From NCBI GenBank assembly GCA_046758005.1, contig JBHHZJ010000133.1, forward strand, positions 1 through 7,316: a DNA stretch of 7,316 bases, read 5' to 3'. The notes beneath the pieces were generated by a model. It saw only the letters and a program-made list of their open reading frames with translations. It was not told where the DNA came from and searched no databases. Shown here piece by piece: positions 1 through 5,132 of this stretch; position 1 is the first letter of the stretch; each line of letters starts with the position of its first letter. Source of the DNA: JBHHZJ01 sp046758005. Its GTDB lineage: Bacteria > Pseudomonadota > Alphaproteobacteria > Kiloniellales > J153. A program made the translations under genes and the position numbers.

Positions 1-521
1 TCATCCAGCGCGTGATCGAGGTGATCCGCTCGTTCCCCGAGATCCCGCTGTGGATGGCGCTGTCGGCGATCCTGCCGGTGACCTGGAGCCCGGTGCTGAT
101 CTACTTCGGGATCAGCGCCATCCTGGGCTTCATCGACTGGACGGGCTTGGCGCGCGCGGTGCGCTCCAAGCTGCTCGCGCTGCGCGAGGAAGACTACTGC
201 ACCGCCGCCCTGCTCATGGGCGCCCGGCCCAGCCGGATCATCGCGCGCCACCTGATGCCCGGGTTCATGAGCCATCTGATCGCCTCGGCGACGGTCACGA
301 TCCCGACCATGATCCTGGGCGAAACCGCGCTCAGCTTCCTCGGCCTCGGCCTGCGCCCGCCGATCACGAGCTGGGGCGTGCTGCTCAACGAGGCGCAGAA
401 CATCAACGTGGTCGCGCTCTATCCGTGGCTGATGCTCCCCGTCATTCCGGCCATCGTGCTGATCCTGGCCTTCAACTTTTTCGGCGACGGCCTGCGCGAC
501 GCGGCGGACCCGTATAAATAA
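1..521 (+). CDS. ABC transporter permease, DppC/OppC type (C-terminal part)
   Basis: Inner-membrane permease subunit of a peptide/nickel-type (binding-protein-dependent) importer; it would pair with a second permease, two ATPases and a periplasmic binding protein, none of which is in the window. The frame is open from base 3 and continues upstream, so 172 C-terminal residues are seen. It carries the EAA loop that contacts the ATPase (EEDYCTAALLMGARPSRII, about 150-235 nt), then a hydrophobic segment ending in ETALSFLGLGLRPP, the conserved SWG, a last membrane segment (WLMLPVIPAIVLILAFNFF) and the characteristic end GDGLRDAADPYK. These are hallmarks of DppC/OppC C-termini. It is the last gene of its operon on this strand; the next gene is convergent, 108 nt away. 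A weak GC-rich hairpin (GCCCG/CGGGC at 586-600) without a T-run lies between them. Substrate cannot be told from the permease alone. Confidence 0.93.
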   Translation, partial: IQRVIEVIRSFPEIPLWMALSAILPVTWSPVLIYFGISAILGFIDWTGLARAVRSKLLALREEDYCTAALLMGARPSRIIARHLMPGFMSHLIASATVTIPTMILGETALSFLGLGLRPPITSWGVLLNEAQNINVVALYPWLMLPVIPAIVLILAFNFFGDGLRDAADPYK

Positions 522-629
522 GCACCTCGGCGCGGCGAACGAATCGCGACGCTTCGGCCGTGCAGCGTACGACAGGGCGGCGCGAGCCCGTGAGGCGGGC
601 GCGGGCGGATCGTTTGCGCGCTGGCCCAG

Positions 630-1184
630 TTACCGCGACGCCCTCAGTCCCGCGTATTCCTCCGGCCGGCCGTCCTTCAGGCCCTCGTCGCGCGCGTCGC
701 AGATGACCAGGTGGATGCGCGCCTCGCGGCTGGCGTTGATCGCGGTGTGGGTCATGCGCGCGTCCATCTCGTAGAGCCAGCCGTCGGCCGGGATGTGATA
801 GAAACGCCCGACCCCTCCTTCCACGTGGATGAGGTAACACGCCGGGTTGGTGACCACCGCGTAATGGTAGCGCAGCGAGGTGTCCCAGTGGATCGACAGG
901 CAGCTCTTCTTCGCCATGCGCATGATCCGCGTGCGGCCGAAGTCGAACGGCAGCTTGCCGAGCAGCTCCTCGATCGCGGTGCCGCGGAACTCGGGATTGA
1001 CGAGCGTGAAGTCGCGCTCGCGCACGCCGTCCGGCAGCCAGCCGACGTGGTCCTTGAGCGGCCGGTCGGCGCCCGGACGCGCCGTCACCGAGATGACGCC
1101 GTCCTCGTCGAACAGCGGATGCACCGCCTCGACCGCCGCGCGCACCGCGGCGAGGTCCTGGTAGATATCCGTCCGTCGAATCAT
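630..1184 (-). CDS. aspartyl/asparaginyl beta-hydroxylase-like 2OG-Fe(II) protein
   Basis: 184 residues, starting at an ATG with a weak Shine-Dalgarno (GTGAGG about 9 nt upstream). The central part resembles the Asp/Asn beta-hydroxylase cupin fold: SIHWDTSLRYHYAV (about 97-110) supplies an HxD pair (H99, D101) followed by the RxH feature (R105, H107). W136 and the acidic stretch lead to MTHTAINASREARIHLVICD (about 144-163) with the distal histidine H146 and R156, the usual 2-oxoglutarate-binding arginine position. Thus the HxD...H iron triad and the co-substrate arginine all seem present, so it is probably an active Fe(II)/2-oxoglutarate dioxygenase hydroxylating a protein or small molecule; the substrate is unknown. 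The fold assignment rests on motif pattern and is fairly secure. It is convergent with the ABC permease and downstream of, but separated by 165 nt and a REP-like repeat from, the methyltransferase gene on the same strand. Confidence 0.78.
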   Translation of the reverse strand: MIRRTDIYQDLAAVRAAVEAVHPLFDEDGVISVTARPGADRPLKDHVGWLPDGVRERDFTLVNPEFRGTAIEELLGKLPFDFGRTRIMRMAKKSCLSIHWDTSLRYHYAVVTNPACYLIHVEGGVGRFYHIPADGWLYEMDARMTHTAINASREARIHLVICDARDEGLKDGRPEEYAGLRASR

Positions 1185-1231
1185 CGCCCGGCCTCACGGC
1201 GGCGACCGACACCAACCGTGGGCGCACCGCC

Positions 1232-1319
1232 ACCCCGGCCCTCCCCCCTCGAGGCGGAGGGGGAGCGCCCGACCCGGCTGCGTTTCCCTCGCCCCTTGCG
1301 GGGAACGGTCAGGGCGGGG
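1232..1319. repeat. REP-like three-armed palindrome
   Basis: Outer ends pair imperfectly (ACCCCGGCCCT at 1232-1242 against AGGGCGGGGC at 1311-1320). Inside are two further hairpins: CTCCCCC/GGGGGAG (1241-1247 with 1259-1265) and CGTT..CCCC-TTGC-GGGG..AACG (1281-1307). The layout and wording match the common alphaproteobacterial intergenic element of the form CCCTCTCCCC-TTGC-GGGGAGAGGG. It fills most of the gap between the methyltransferase and hydroxylase genes and may act as a 3' mRNA structure or partial terminator. Other genomic copies cannot be seen from here. Confidence 0.6.
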
Positions 1320-1349
1320 CGCATGCGACGCATTCACGGTCCCCTTGGT

Positions 1350-1979
1350 TTAACGTGGCCGACGGCGAAAGACGCGCACCGCGCGCACCGCCCGGTGGTC
1401 GTCCTTCAGGCAGTCCAGGTCGCAGCCGGCCAGGGGTTCGTAGCGCCCTTCGATCAAGGGCGCCATGTTCGCCCAGTGGGGTGCCACCATCTCGAGGATC
1501 ACGACGGCGTCCGCGGTCAGCCAACCCTCGGCCCGGTCCAGGATCTCGAGCCAGTCGGCGAAGCGGCCGCGCCGGCCGCCGCGCGTCCAGGTCCGGCCGA
1601 CCCCCGCCCAGACGAGACAGTCCAACCCGTCGAGCGGGCATGTCCAGTCGCGGAACCGGGCGGCGTGAAACGAGGCGTTCGCCCGGTCGGCGAAGCGTTC
1701 CGTTGCGGCCTCGACCGCGGTCGGGGAGATGTCGACGCCGACGTAGGTGACGGCGCGGTCCAGGTGGCCGAGCAGGAGGCCGGTGCCGCAGCCCACGTCG
1801 AGCACGCGGCCCAGTGCGAGGTGCCGGATGTAGCCGGCGAGCACCGCCATGCGCGGGGCCATGTCGAGCGACTCGGCGAAGTCGTAGGCGCCGCTGCGGT
1901 AGGCGAGGTCCTGGGTCTCGGCGCAGTAGCGCAGCGCCTGTCCGGCGTCGATCGCGCGCTTGGTCCCGGCTTGCGGCAC
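1350..1979 (-). CDS. class I SAM-dependent methyltransferase
   Basis: 209 residues from a GTG start at 1979. I chose this start because GAGGGAG lies 9 nt upstream (1989-1995). The frame stays open to a TTG at 2057, but that adds 26 low-complexity residues and has no ribosome site. Motif I is VLDVGCGTGLLLG (about 59-71), the glycine-rich SAM loop. Motif II is YVGVDISPTAVEAA with the ribose-binding acidic residue D83. The following strands (LDCLVWAG, then WLTADAVVILEMVAPHW) fit the Rossmann-like methyltransferase core. The N-terminal DLAYRSGAYDFAESLDMAPR stretch and the short C-terminal end give no clue to substrate. The subfamily is not recognised; a small-molecule or lipid target is possible but not shown. 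It lies downstream of the small gene at 2145-2414 on the same strand across 165 nt in which I see no promoter or terminator. Confidence 0.85.
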   Translation of the reverse strand: MPQAGTKRAIDAGQALRYCAETQDLAYRSGAYDFAESLDMAPRMAVLAGYIRHLALGRVLDVGCGTGLLLGHLDRAVTYVGVDISPTAVEAATERFADRANASFHAARFRDWTCPLDGLDCLVWAGVGRTWTRGGRRGRFADWLEILDRAEGWLTADAVVILEMVAPHWANMAPLIEGRYEPLAGCDLDCLKDDHRAVRAVRVFRRRPR

Positions 1980-2144
1980 GATGCTTCGCTCCCTCGTCGG
2001 CGGGGCCGCCCGTTGCAGGTTCGTCGCGCAGGGTAGCGCAAGCGCCGCCCGGGGCAAGCCTCTATCCGGGACGGATCGTCTCCGCGGGGCGGAGGTCCTC
2101 GGAACCGGGGGCGAAGACGCCGCGGGCGGAAGGCCCGGGCCGCG

Positions 2145-2414
2145 TCATGGCCCCCGGCCGGCGCCGTGCAGGGCGGCGAAGAGTTGGCCGATCGCCTCGG
2201 TCTCCGGCGCGATCCGGCGCAGCGCCCAGCGGATCGCGAAGGCGTCGTCGGCCAGGTTTCCGGCCTGGGCCTCGGCCTGCGGGTTGAAGCCGCCGTTGCG
2301 GATCAGCGCCGCCTGATGATCGAGACGCGCGGCCAGCGCGCGCAGGCGCGCCAGGTAGCGGCGCACCTCGCGCGCGCTCGGCGGCGGTATCGCGCTCTCC
2401 TCGTTGCCGGCCAT
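2145..2414 (-). CDS. small helical hypothetical protein, predicted repressor-controlled
   Basis: 89 residues from ATG 2414 (MAGNEESAIPPPSAREVRR...). No family recognised. Apart from a proline-bearing N-terminal tail (residues 10-12) it looks almost entirely helical and charged: residues 14-38 (AREVRRYLARLRALAARL) form a strongly amphipathic, coiled-coil-like helix, and 52-82 form another ending in AIGQLFAALHG. There is no signal peptide, membrane segment or cysteine. The start is uncertain: GGAGG lies 14 nt before 2414, rather far, and in-frame ATGs at 2444 and 2462 would add 10 and 16 residues; the predicted transcription start near 2454 excludes the latter. Upstream is a good promoter whose -10 is covered by a palindrome of the same type as those flanking the S24 repressor gene, so it probably belongs to that regulon. 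A small accessory or inhibitor protein is possible; function unknown. Confidence 0.65.
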   Translation of the reverse strand: MAGNEESAIPPPSAREVRRYLARLRALAARLDHQAALIRNGGFNPQAEAQAGNLADDAFAIRWALRRIAPETEAIGQLFAALHGAGRGP

Positions 2415-2454
2415 GGGAACGCACCGTGCCTCCGTATCGCCCATTCGACAATCT

Positions 2455-2469
2455 ATGCGCATTGCGCAT
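2455..2469. promoter_or_regulatory. operator O1 (ATGCGCA-T-TGCGCAT)
   Basis: A perfect 7-bp inverted repeat with one central base. It has the same architecture and half-site logic (ATGYRYA) as the palindromes in the repressor/DnaA-IV spacer, 0.75-0.85 kb away. It covers the predicted -10 hexamer (2461-2466) of the gene at 2145-2414, the classic position for steric repression. Confidence 0.6.
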
Positions 2470-2489
2470 CACGGCGGCCAAAACGTCAA
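2461..2489 (-). promoter_or_regulatory. sigma70-type promoter of the small gene
   Basis: On the minus strand TTGACG (2489-2484) is followed after 17 nt by CGCAAT (2466-2461). The -35 matches TTGACA in five of six positions and the -10 is weak (AAT conserved), as is common in GC-rich alphaproteobacteria. The expected transcription start is near 2454, about 40 nt before ATG 2414. Confidence 0.45.
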
Positions 2490-2542
2490 GCGCGGGGCTG
2501 GGGAGAACGGCGGGGCGGGGACCGGGCCGCGGGCGGGCCGGC

Positions 2543-3211
2543 TCAGCAGGGCCGGATCGAGAGCACGGGCGCCGCCCATTCGAGCCGGACGTCCTCGAGC
2601 GGCGGGGCGTTCCAGCTCGACAGGACGAAGTGGTTCGCGCGGTAGCCGCGGCGCACTTCCTTGGCCAGCATGGGGCCGTCGTCGGCCAGCTTGACGATGC
2701 ACAGGCGGTTCAGGCACCCGTCCGGCACGCCCTGCTGGTCGCGGCGGTAGAACAGCAGCCAGCCGTCGCGCATCGGGTGCATGGACTCGCCCCGGATGCG
2801 CACGGCGACGATCGGCTGGTCGCCGACACCTTCGGGCGCGTCGACCTCGTCGAGGCCGCCGCCGAGGGCGTGGTCGTCGTGCGGGAAGACTTCCTGCCCG
2901 GCCCCGACGTCGCCCACGACCGGGACCTTGGCGGGGCGCGCCGCGCCGCGCCGCGCCCCGGGCTCCGGCAGCTCGCCGTAGCGGAACGCCGCCGGATGCA
3001 CGCCGGCCAGCCCGGCCAGCCGCACGATGTGGGCATCGTCCGGGGTCGCGCCGTGCTCCCAGCGGGAGACGTTGGACTGATCGACCCCGACCAGCTCGGC
3101 GAACGCGGCCTGGGAGAGGCCGAGCGACGTGCGCAGCCCCCGGATGCGCGCCGCCATGCCCTCGGCCGCGCGCGAGCCGCGTGGAATCGTGGCCGCGTCC
3201 CATGTATGCAT
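2543..3211 (-). CDS. XRE-HTH / S24 self-cleaving repressor (CI/LexA-like)
   Basis: 222 residues. The N-terminal HTH_3 domain (about 20-72) has the typical LGLSQAAFAELVGVDQSNVSRWEHG helix-turn-helix. A linker leads to VPVVGDVGAGQEV (about 97-108), whose A104-G105 fits the Ala-Gly autocleavage site. The S24 domain has the serine nucleophile in RIRGESMHPMRDGW (S143, 38 residues after the scissile bond as in LexA/CI) and a general-base lysine in DDGPMLAKEV (K184, 41 after the serine; K174 is the alternative). All elements of RecA-stimulated self-cleavage seem intact. Start: ATG 3211 is preceded by AGGAG with a 10-nt gap. The ATG at 3220 is only 1 nt from that site, and the one at 3262 would put the operators inside the gene. 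Operator O2 overlaps this start codon. It is transcribed divergently from the DnaA-IV/DUF6456-like pair, like a phage lysogeny switch. It is either a prophage repressor or a domesticated stress regulator. Confidence 0.9.
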   Translation of the reverse strand: MHTWDAATIPRGSRAAEGMAARIRGLRTSLGLSQAAFAELVGVDQSNVSRWEHGATPDDAHIVRLAGLAGVHPAAFRYGELPEPGARRGAARPAKVPVVGDVGAGQEVFPHDDHALGGGLDEVDAPEGVGDQPIVAVRIRGESMHPMRDGWLLFYRRDQQGVPDGCLNRLCIVKLADDGPMLAKEVRRGYRANHFVLSSWNAPPLEDVRLEWAAPVLSIRPC

Positions 3212-3220
3212 AATATGCAT
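3206..3220. promoter_or_regulatory. operator O2 (ATGCATA-A-TATGCAT)
   Basis: A perfect 7-bp inverted repeat around one base, 10 of 15 positions identical to O1. It contains the repressor's start codon (3209-3211 on the minus strand) and begins right after its Shine-Dalgarno, so binding here would block elongation of the repressor transcript and suggests autoregulation. Confidence 0.6.
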
Positions 3221-3247
3221 TCTCCTGCACACGTTCTGCGCTGTCCA

Positions 3248-3262
3248 ATGTGTAATGCACAT
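3248..3262. promoter_or_regulatory. operator O3 (ATGTGTA-A-TGCACAT)
   Basis: A near-perfect 15-bp palindrome (one imperfect pair) of the same family, 11 of 15 positions shared with O1. It lies in the middle of the spacer between the divergent genes, where a promoter for the repressor gene would be expected. No convincing -35/-10 pair for the repressor could be fixed. Confidence 0.55.
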
Positions 3263-3269
3263 TTTTTGC

Positions 3270-3299
3270 TTGCTTTGGAATGTAATATGCGCATATTAC
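3270..3299 (+). promoter_or_regulatory. predicted promoter giving a leaderless DnaA-IV mRNA
   Basis: TTGCTT (3270-3275) and TATTAC (3294-3299, four of six matches to TATAAT) are separated by 18 nt. The A of the ATG at 3306 lies 7 nt after the -10, exactly where transcription would start. There is no Shine-Dalgarno before that ATG, so a leaderless transcript, as for lambda cI from PRM, is the simplest reading. The -10 lies inside the 24-bp palindrome O4. Confidence 0.35.
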
Positions 3300-3302
3300 A
3301 TT
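3279..3302. promoter_or_regulatory. operator O4, 24-bp perfect compound palindrome
   Basis: The left half AATGTAATATGC is followed by its exact reverse complement. It can be read as two overlapping 15-bp sites (3280-3294 and 3287-3301) sharing the core ATGCGCAT, each made of an ATGCGCA half and a divergent ATGTAAT half. It ends 4 nt before the DnaA-IV start codon and covers its predicted -10. The AT-rich spacer stands out sharply from the GC-rich genes around it. Confidence 0.65.
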
Positions 3303-3305
3303 GCC

Positions 3306-3977
3306 ATGGAAAGACGATGCCTTTTTATTGCAGGTCACGGGTCCGCATGCGACCCCGAACCGTCCGGCGCCTCCCCGACCCCGGCGGTCGCAGGCGGGGC
3401 GCCGGTTCCGCGCGTCCCGGGGCCGTGCCGGCCCGGCCGGGCCGCCGCCTCGATCCCGCGCCGGCCGGTCCCGTTGCAGGCGCGCCTGGAGGGCATGCGC
3501 GCGCTCGGCATGTCGCAGACCGCGATCCGGCGCGCGCTTGGCCTGAGCGAGCGCGACGCGGTGGCCGCCGGGGTCATCGCGCCCCGGGGCATGCAGACCG
3601 GCAACGCGCGGCCGCGGCCGGCAGCGCTCGGCCGGCGGGGCGAATCCGCCGGGGCGCTCAAAGATGGCGCCGGCGCCGCCCCGGCGCGCGGGCCGCGCAT
3701 GGCGGACGTGGTGGAGGCGGTCGCCCGGGCGGCCGGGCTCGAGGCCGCCGCGCTCCTCGGCCGTGTTCGGGACCGGCGCCACGCCCGGATCCGGCAGCTC
3801 GTCATGTATCTCCTGCGGGAGCTGTGCCCCGGCGCTTCGCTGCCCGCGATCGGATACCTGCTCGGGCGCGACCACACCACGGTGCTCTACGGCTGCCGCA
3901 AGGCCGCGGCGCTGCTGGCGCGCGACGCGACTTTCCGGGCGCTTCACGACCGTGCCCGGCGCGAGCTCGCGCGATGA
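3306..3977 (+). CDS. stand-alone DnaA domain IV (DnaA-box-binding) protein with N-terminal HTH
   Basis: 223 residues. Residues about 132-215 match DnaA domain IV (Bac_DnaA_C): RHARIRQLVMYLLREL, then SLPAIGYLLGRDHTTVLYGCRKA (178-200). RDHTTV is the signature that contacts the DnaA box in initiator DnaA. There is no AAA+ ATPase (no Walker A or B) and no domain I, so it can bind DNA but cannot initiate replication as DnaA does. Residues about 57-92 (LQARLEGMRALGMSQTAIRRALGLS...) look like a second, Xre-like helix-turn-helix. Residues 1-55 are Pro/Ala/Gly-rich and probably disordered. I chose ATG 3306 because it is the last ATG before the HTH, although it lacks a Shine-Dalgarno; a later start at 3495 (GGAGG only 2 nt away) would cut the HTH. 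Its stop overlaps the next ATG (ATGA). A transcription or replication regulator of phage type is inferred. Confidence 0.85.
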   Translation: MERRCLFIAGHGSACDPEPSGASPTPAVAGGAPVPRVPGPCRPGRAAASIPRRPVPLQARLEGMRALGMSQTAIRRALGLSERDAVAAGVIAPRGMQTGNARPRPAALGRRGESAGALKDGAGAAPARGPRMADVVEAVARAAGLEAAALLGRVRDRRHARIRQLVMYLLRELCPGASLPAIGYLLGRDHTTVLYGCRKAAALLARDATFRALHDRARRELAR

Positions 3978-4486
3978 CCCGGCGCAGGGCCGGTGCGGCT
4001 CTGCCCCGGCATGCCGCGGCGGGGGGCGCGACCGGCGGCGACCCGGGGCCGCCCGAGCGCTACCAGCACGGCGACGTCGTGCGCACCGAGCCGGGCCGGG
4101 CCGCCGGGACCTTCTACCGCCGCGTCACCACGCAAAGCGCGCTCGACCGCTACCTCGCCCGGGACCAGATCAGCCAGCGGCAGTTCGACGCCGGGATGAA
4201 ACTGTATCGACTGTGGCGGGCCTCGGGGGCCGCGCAGCGGGTGATCGCCTCGTACAGCCCGCGGGTGCAGGCGCGGCGCGAGCTGTCCGACGAGCAGGCG
4301 GCGCTGCGCCGCCGGGTGACCGGGATCCTGCGCCGCATGGGCCCGCTGTCCGGCATCCTCGTGCACGTCTGCCTGTGCGACGAGGCGGCGCGGGACTGGG
4401 CGGCGGCGCGCGGCGACGCGCCGCAGGCCGGCGTCGTGGTCCTGCGCCTGGCGCTCGACGCGCTCGCCGACTACTGGAAGCTTTAG
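3974..4486 (+). CDS. DUF6456-like protein of the switch operon
   Basis: 170 residues, translationally coupled to the DnaA-IV gene (ATGA overlap at 3974-3977). The first 25-40 residues are low-complexity. The body is helical: ALDRYLARDQISQRQFDAGMKLYRLWRAS (about 56-84), RELSDEQAALRRRVTGILRRMGPLSGILVHVCLCDEAARDWA (102-142) and AGVVVLRLALDALADYW (152-168). The order 'region with a few conserved aromatics and QF.AG..L, then a GP.L...L..VC.... motif, then VVLRLALDAL at the very end' matches my memory of alphaproteobacterial DUF6456 proteins, which usually carry an N-terminal HTH that is missing here. Function of that family is not established. The two cysteines in the HVCLC motif are notable. Operon position suggests it works with the DnaA-IV protein. 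It ends in a palindrome shared with the convergent gene's stop codon. Confidence 0.7.
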   Translation: MTRRRAGAALPRHAAAGGATGGDPGPPERYQHGDVVRTEPGRAAGTFYRRVTTQSALDRYLARDQISQRQFDAGMKLYRLWRASGAAQRVIASYSPRVQARRELSDEQAALRRRVTGILRRMGPLSGILVHVCLCDEAARDWAAARGDAPQAGVVVLRLALDALADYWKL

Positions 4487-4497
4487 CCGGCCGGCTA
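4484..4497. other. palindrome joining two convergent stop codons
   Basis: TAGCCGGCCGGCTA is a perfect 14-bp palindrome whose two ends are the TAG stop codons of the convergent genes. Only 8 nt separate the genes. It is too symmetrical and T-poor for a good intrinsic terminator, but it could act as a weak bidirectional one. Confidence 0.6.
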
Positions 4498-4839
4498 GAA
4501 ATGCCTGACGTTGTCGAAGCGGCAGCCGCCGCGCGTGTATTCCTCCTTGATCCGGCACCACGGCGTCATCTTGATCACCAAGGTGCCCGGGCACGACTTG
4601 AACGAGGCCCAGGCCTGATACTCGACGATCGAGCCGAATTCCGGCTGCGTGATGATCGCGATCATGCTGATGTCCTTGACGTTGCCCGGATCGATGTCGA
4701 GGCGCTCCAGATGCCTGGCCGCGACCGACCTGCACGGCCGGTTGTCCCCGTGGGCGGGCGATCCGACCGCCAGGGCGGCCGCGAGCGCGAGCGCGGCGGC
4801 GGCGAGCCTGCTTGGCGGAGCGGTGCGCGGTTGGTCCAT
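4495..4839 (-). CDS. small secreted four-cysteine protein
   Basis: 114 residues from ATG 4839, preceded by AAGGGG with an 8-nt gap. An upstream in-frame extension to 4926 lacks a ribosome site and would bury the signal peptide. Residues 1-31 form a Sec signal peptide: MDQPRTAPPSR, an alanine/leucine-rich core (12-25), and a likely signal peptidase I site after SPAHG. The mature part of about 83 residues has four cysteines (36, 83, 95, 106), enough for two disulfides. It includes an aromatic strand-like middle (IVEYQAWASFKSCPGTLVIKMT, 71-92) and YTRGGCRF near the end. The family is not recognised beyond an impression of alphaproteobacterial periplasmic hypotheticals with the W-x-S-x-x-SC ... 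YTRG-x-C pattern. Periplasmic or extracellular location is well supported; function unknown. It is divergent from the bactofilin gene across 293 nt. Confidence 0.78.
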   Translation of the reverse strand: MDQPRTAPPSRLAAAALALAAALAVGSPAHGDNRPCRSVAARHLERLDIDPGNVKDISMIAIITQPEFGSIVEYQAWASFKSCPGTLVIKMTPWCRIKEEYTRGGCRFDNVRHF

Positions 4840-4916
4840 CGGCCGTGCCCCTTCACAGCGGTTCGCGGACGGGCCCCCTCTCCGCTCGGCCCAGATTGCG
4901 CCGCGACCCGGGCGAG

Positions 4917-4942
4917 GGACAATCAAACGGGATCAATTGTCC
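4917..4942. promoter_or_regulatory. inverted repeat GGACAAT-N12-ATTGTCC
   Basis: A perfect 7-bp inverted repeat with a 12-nt spacer, an AT-rich island in the 293-nt gap between the divergent secreted-protein and bactofilin genes. The position suits a regulator binding site for either gene. No known regulator is assigned. Confidence 0.3.
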
Positions 4943-4995
4943 GTGTTCGGCGCCCCGGCATGCGGGCGCGCCGCCACGCCCGCGACGCGCGGCCG

Positions 4996-5011
4996 TTAAG
5001 CGGGCGTTAAC
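4996..5011 (+). promoter_or_regulatory. CtrA-type binding site (TTAA-N7-TTAAC)
   Basis: TTAAGCGGGCGTTAAC is an exact match to the full CtrA consensus known from Caulobacter and other alphaproteobacteria. It lies 122 nt upstream of the bactofilin start in otherwise very GC-rich DNA, where this pattern is rare by chance. It suggests cell-cycle or polarity control of the bactofilin gene. Confidence 0.6.
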
Positions 5012-5132
5012 CGTGGCCGGCGCACGATGGCGCGGCGCACCGGGCGCCTCGGAAGGCCGGGTGCCGGCGCCGCAACCGGGCGGCCACGGCCGCTTCCCGA
5101 TGTTCGCAAGTCAACCGCTAGGGCAGGTGAGC

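Noticed and set aside
586..600. A hairpin GCCCG-TGAGG-CGGGC between the ABC permease and the hydroxylase gene.
   Set aside because: A short stem with no T-run on either strand; not convincing as a terminator in DNA this GC-rich.
711..2036. A 441-codon plus-strand open frame opposite the hydroxylase and methyltransferase.
   Set aside because: It is antisense to two genes with clear motifs and also crosses a REP-like repeat. No domain is visible.
1350..2057. A longer version of the methyltransferase starting at TTG 2057.
   Set aside because: No ribosome site at 2057, and the extra 26 residues are low-complexity. GTG 1979 has GAGGGAG at 9 nt.
2469..3947. A 492-codon minus-strand open frame opposite the DnaA-IV gene.
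   Set aside because: Low-complexity Arg/Pro/Gly-rich translation caused by GC skew. The domain matches lie in the frames of 2543-3211 and 3306-3977.
2426..4486. A 686-codon plus-strand open frame spanning the repressor and the start of the DnaA-IV region.
   Set aside because: Its first 1.4 kb are the antisense of the S24 repressor or a shifted frame over the DnaA-IV gene. Only the last 170 codons, from ATG 3974, make a credible protein.
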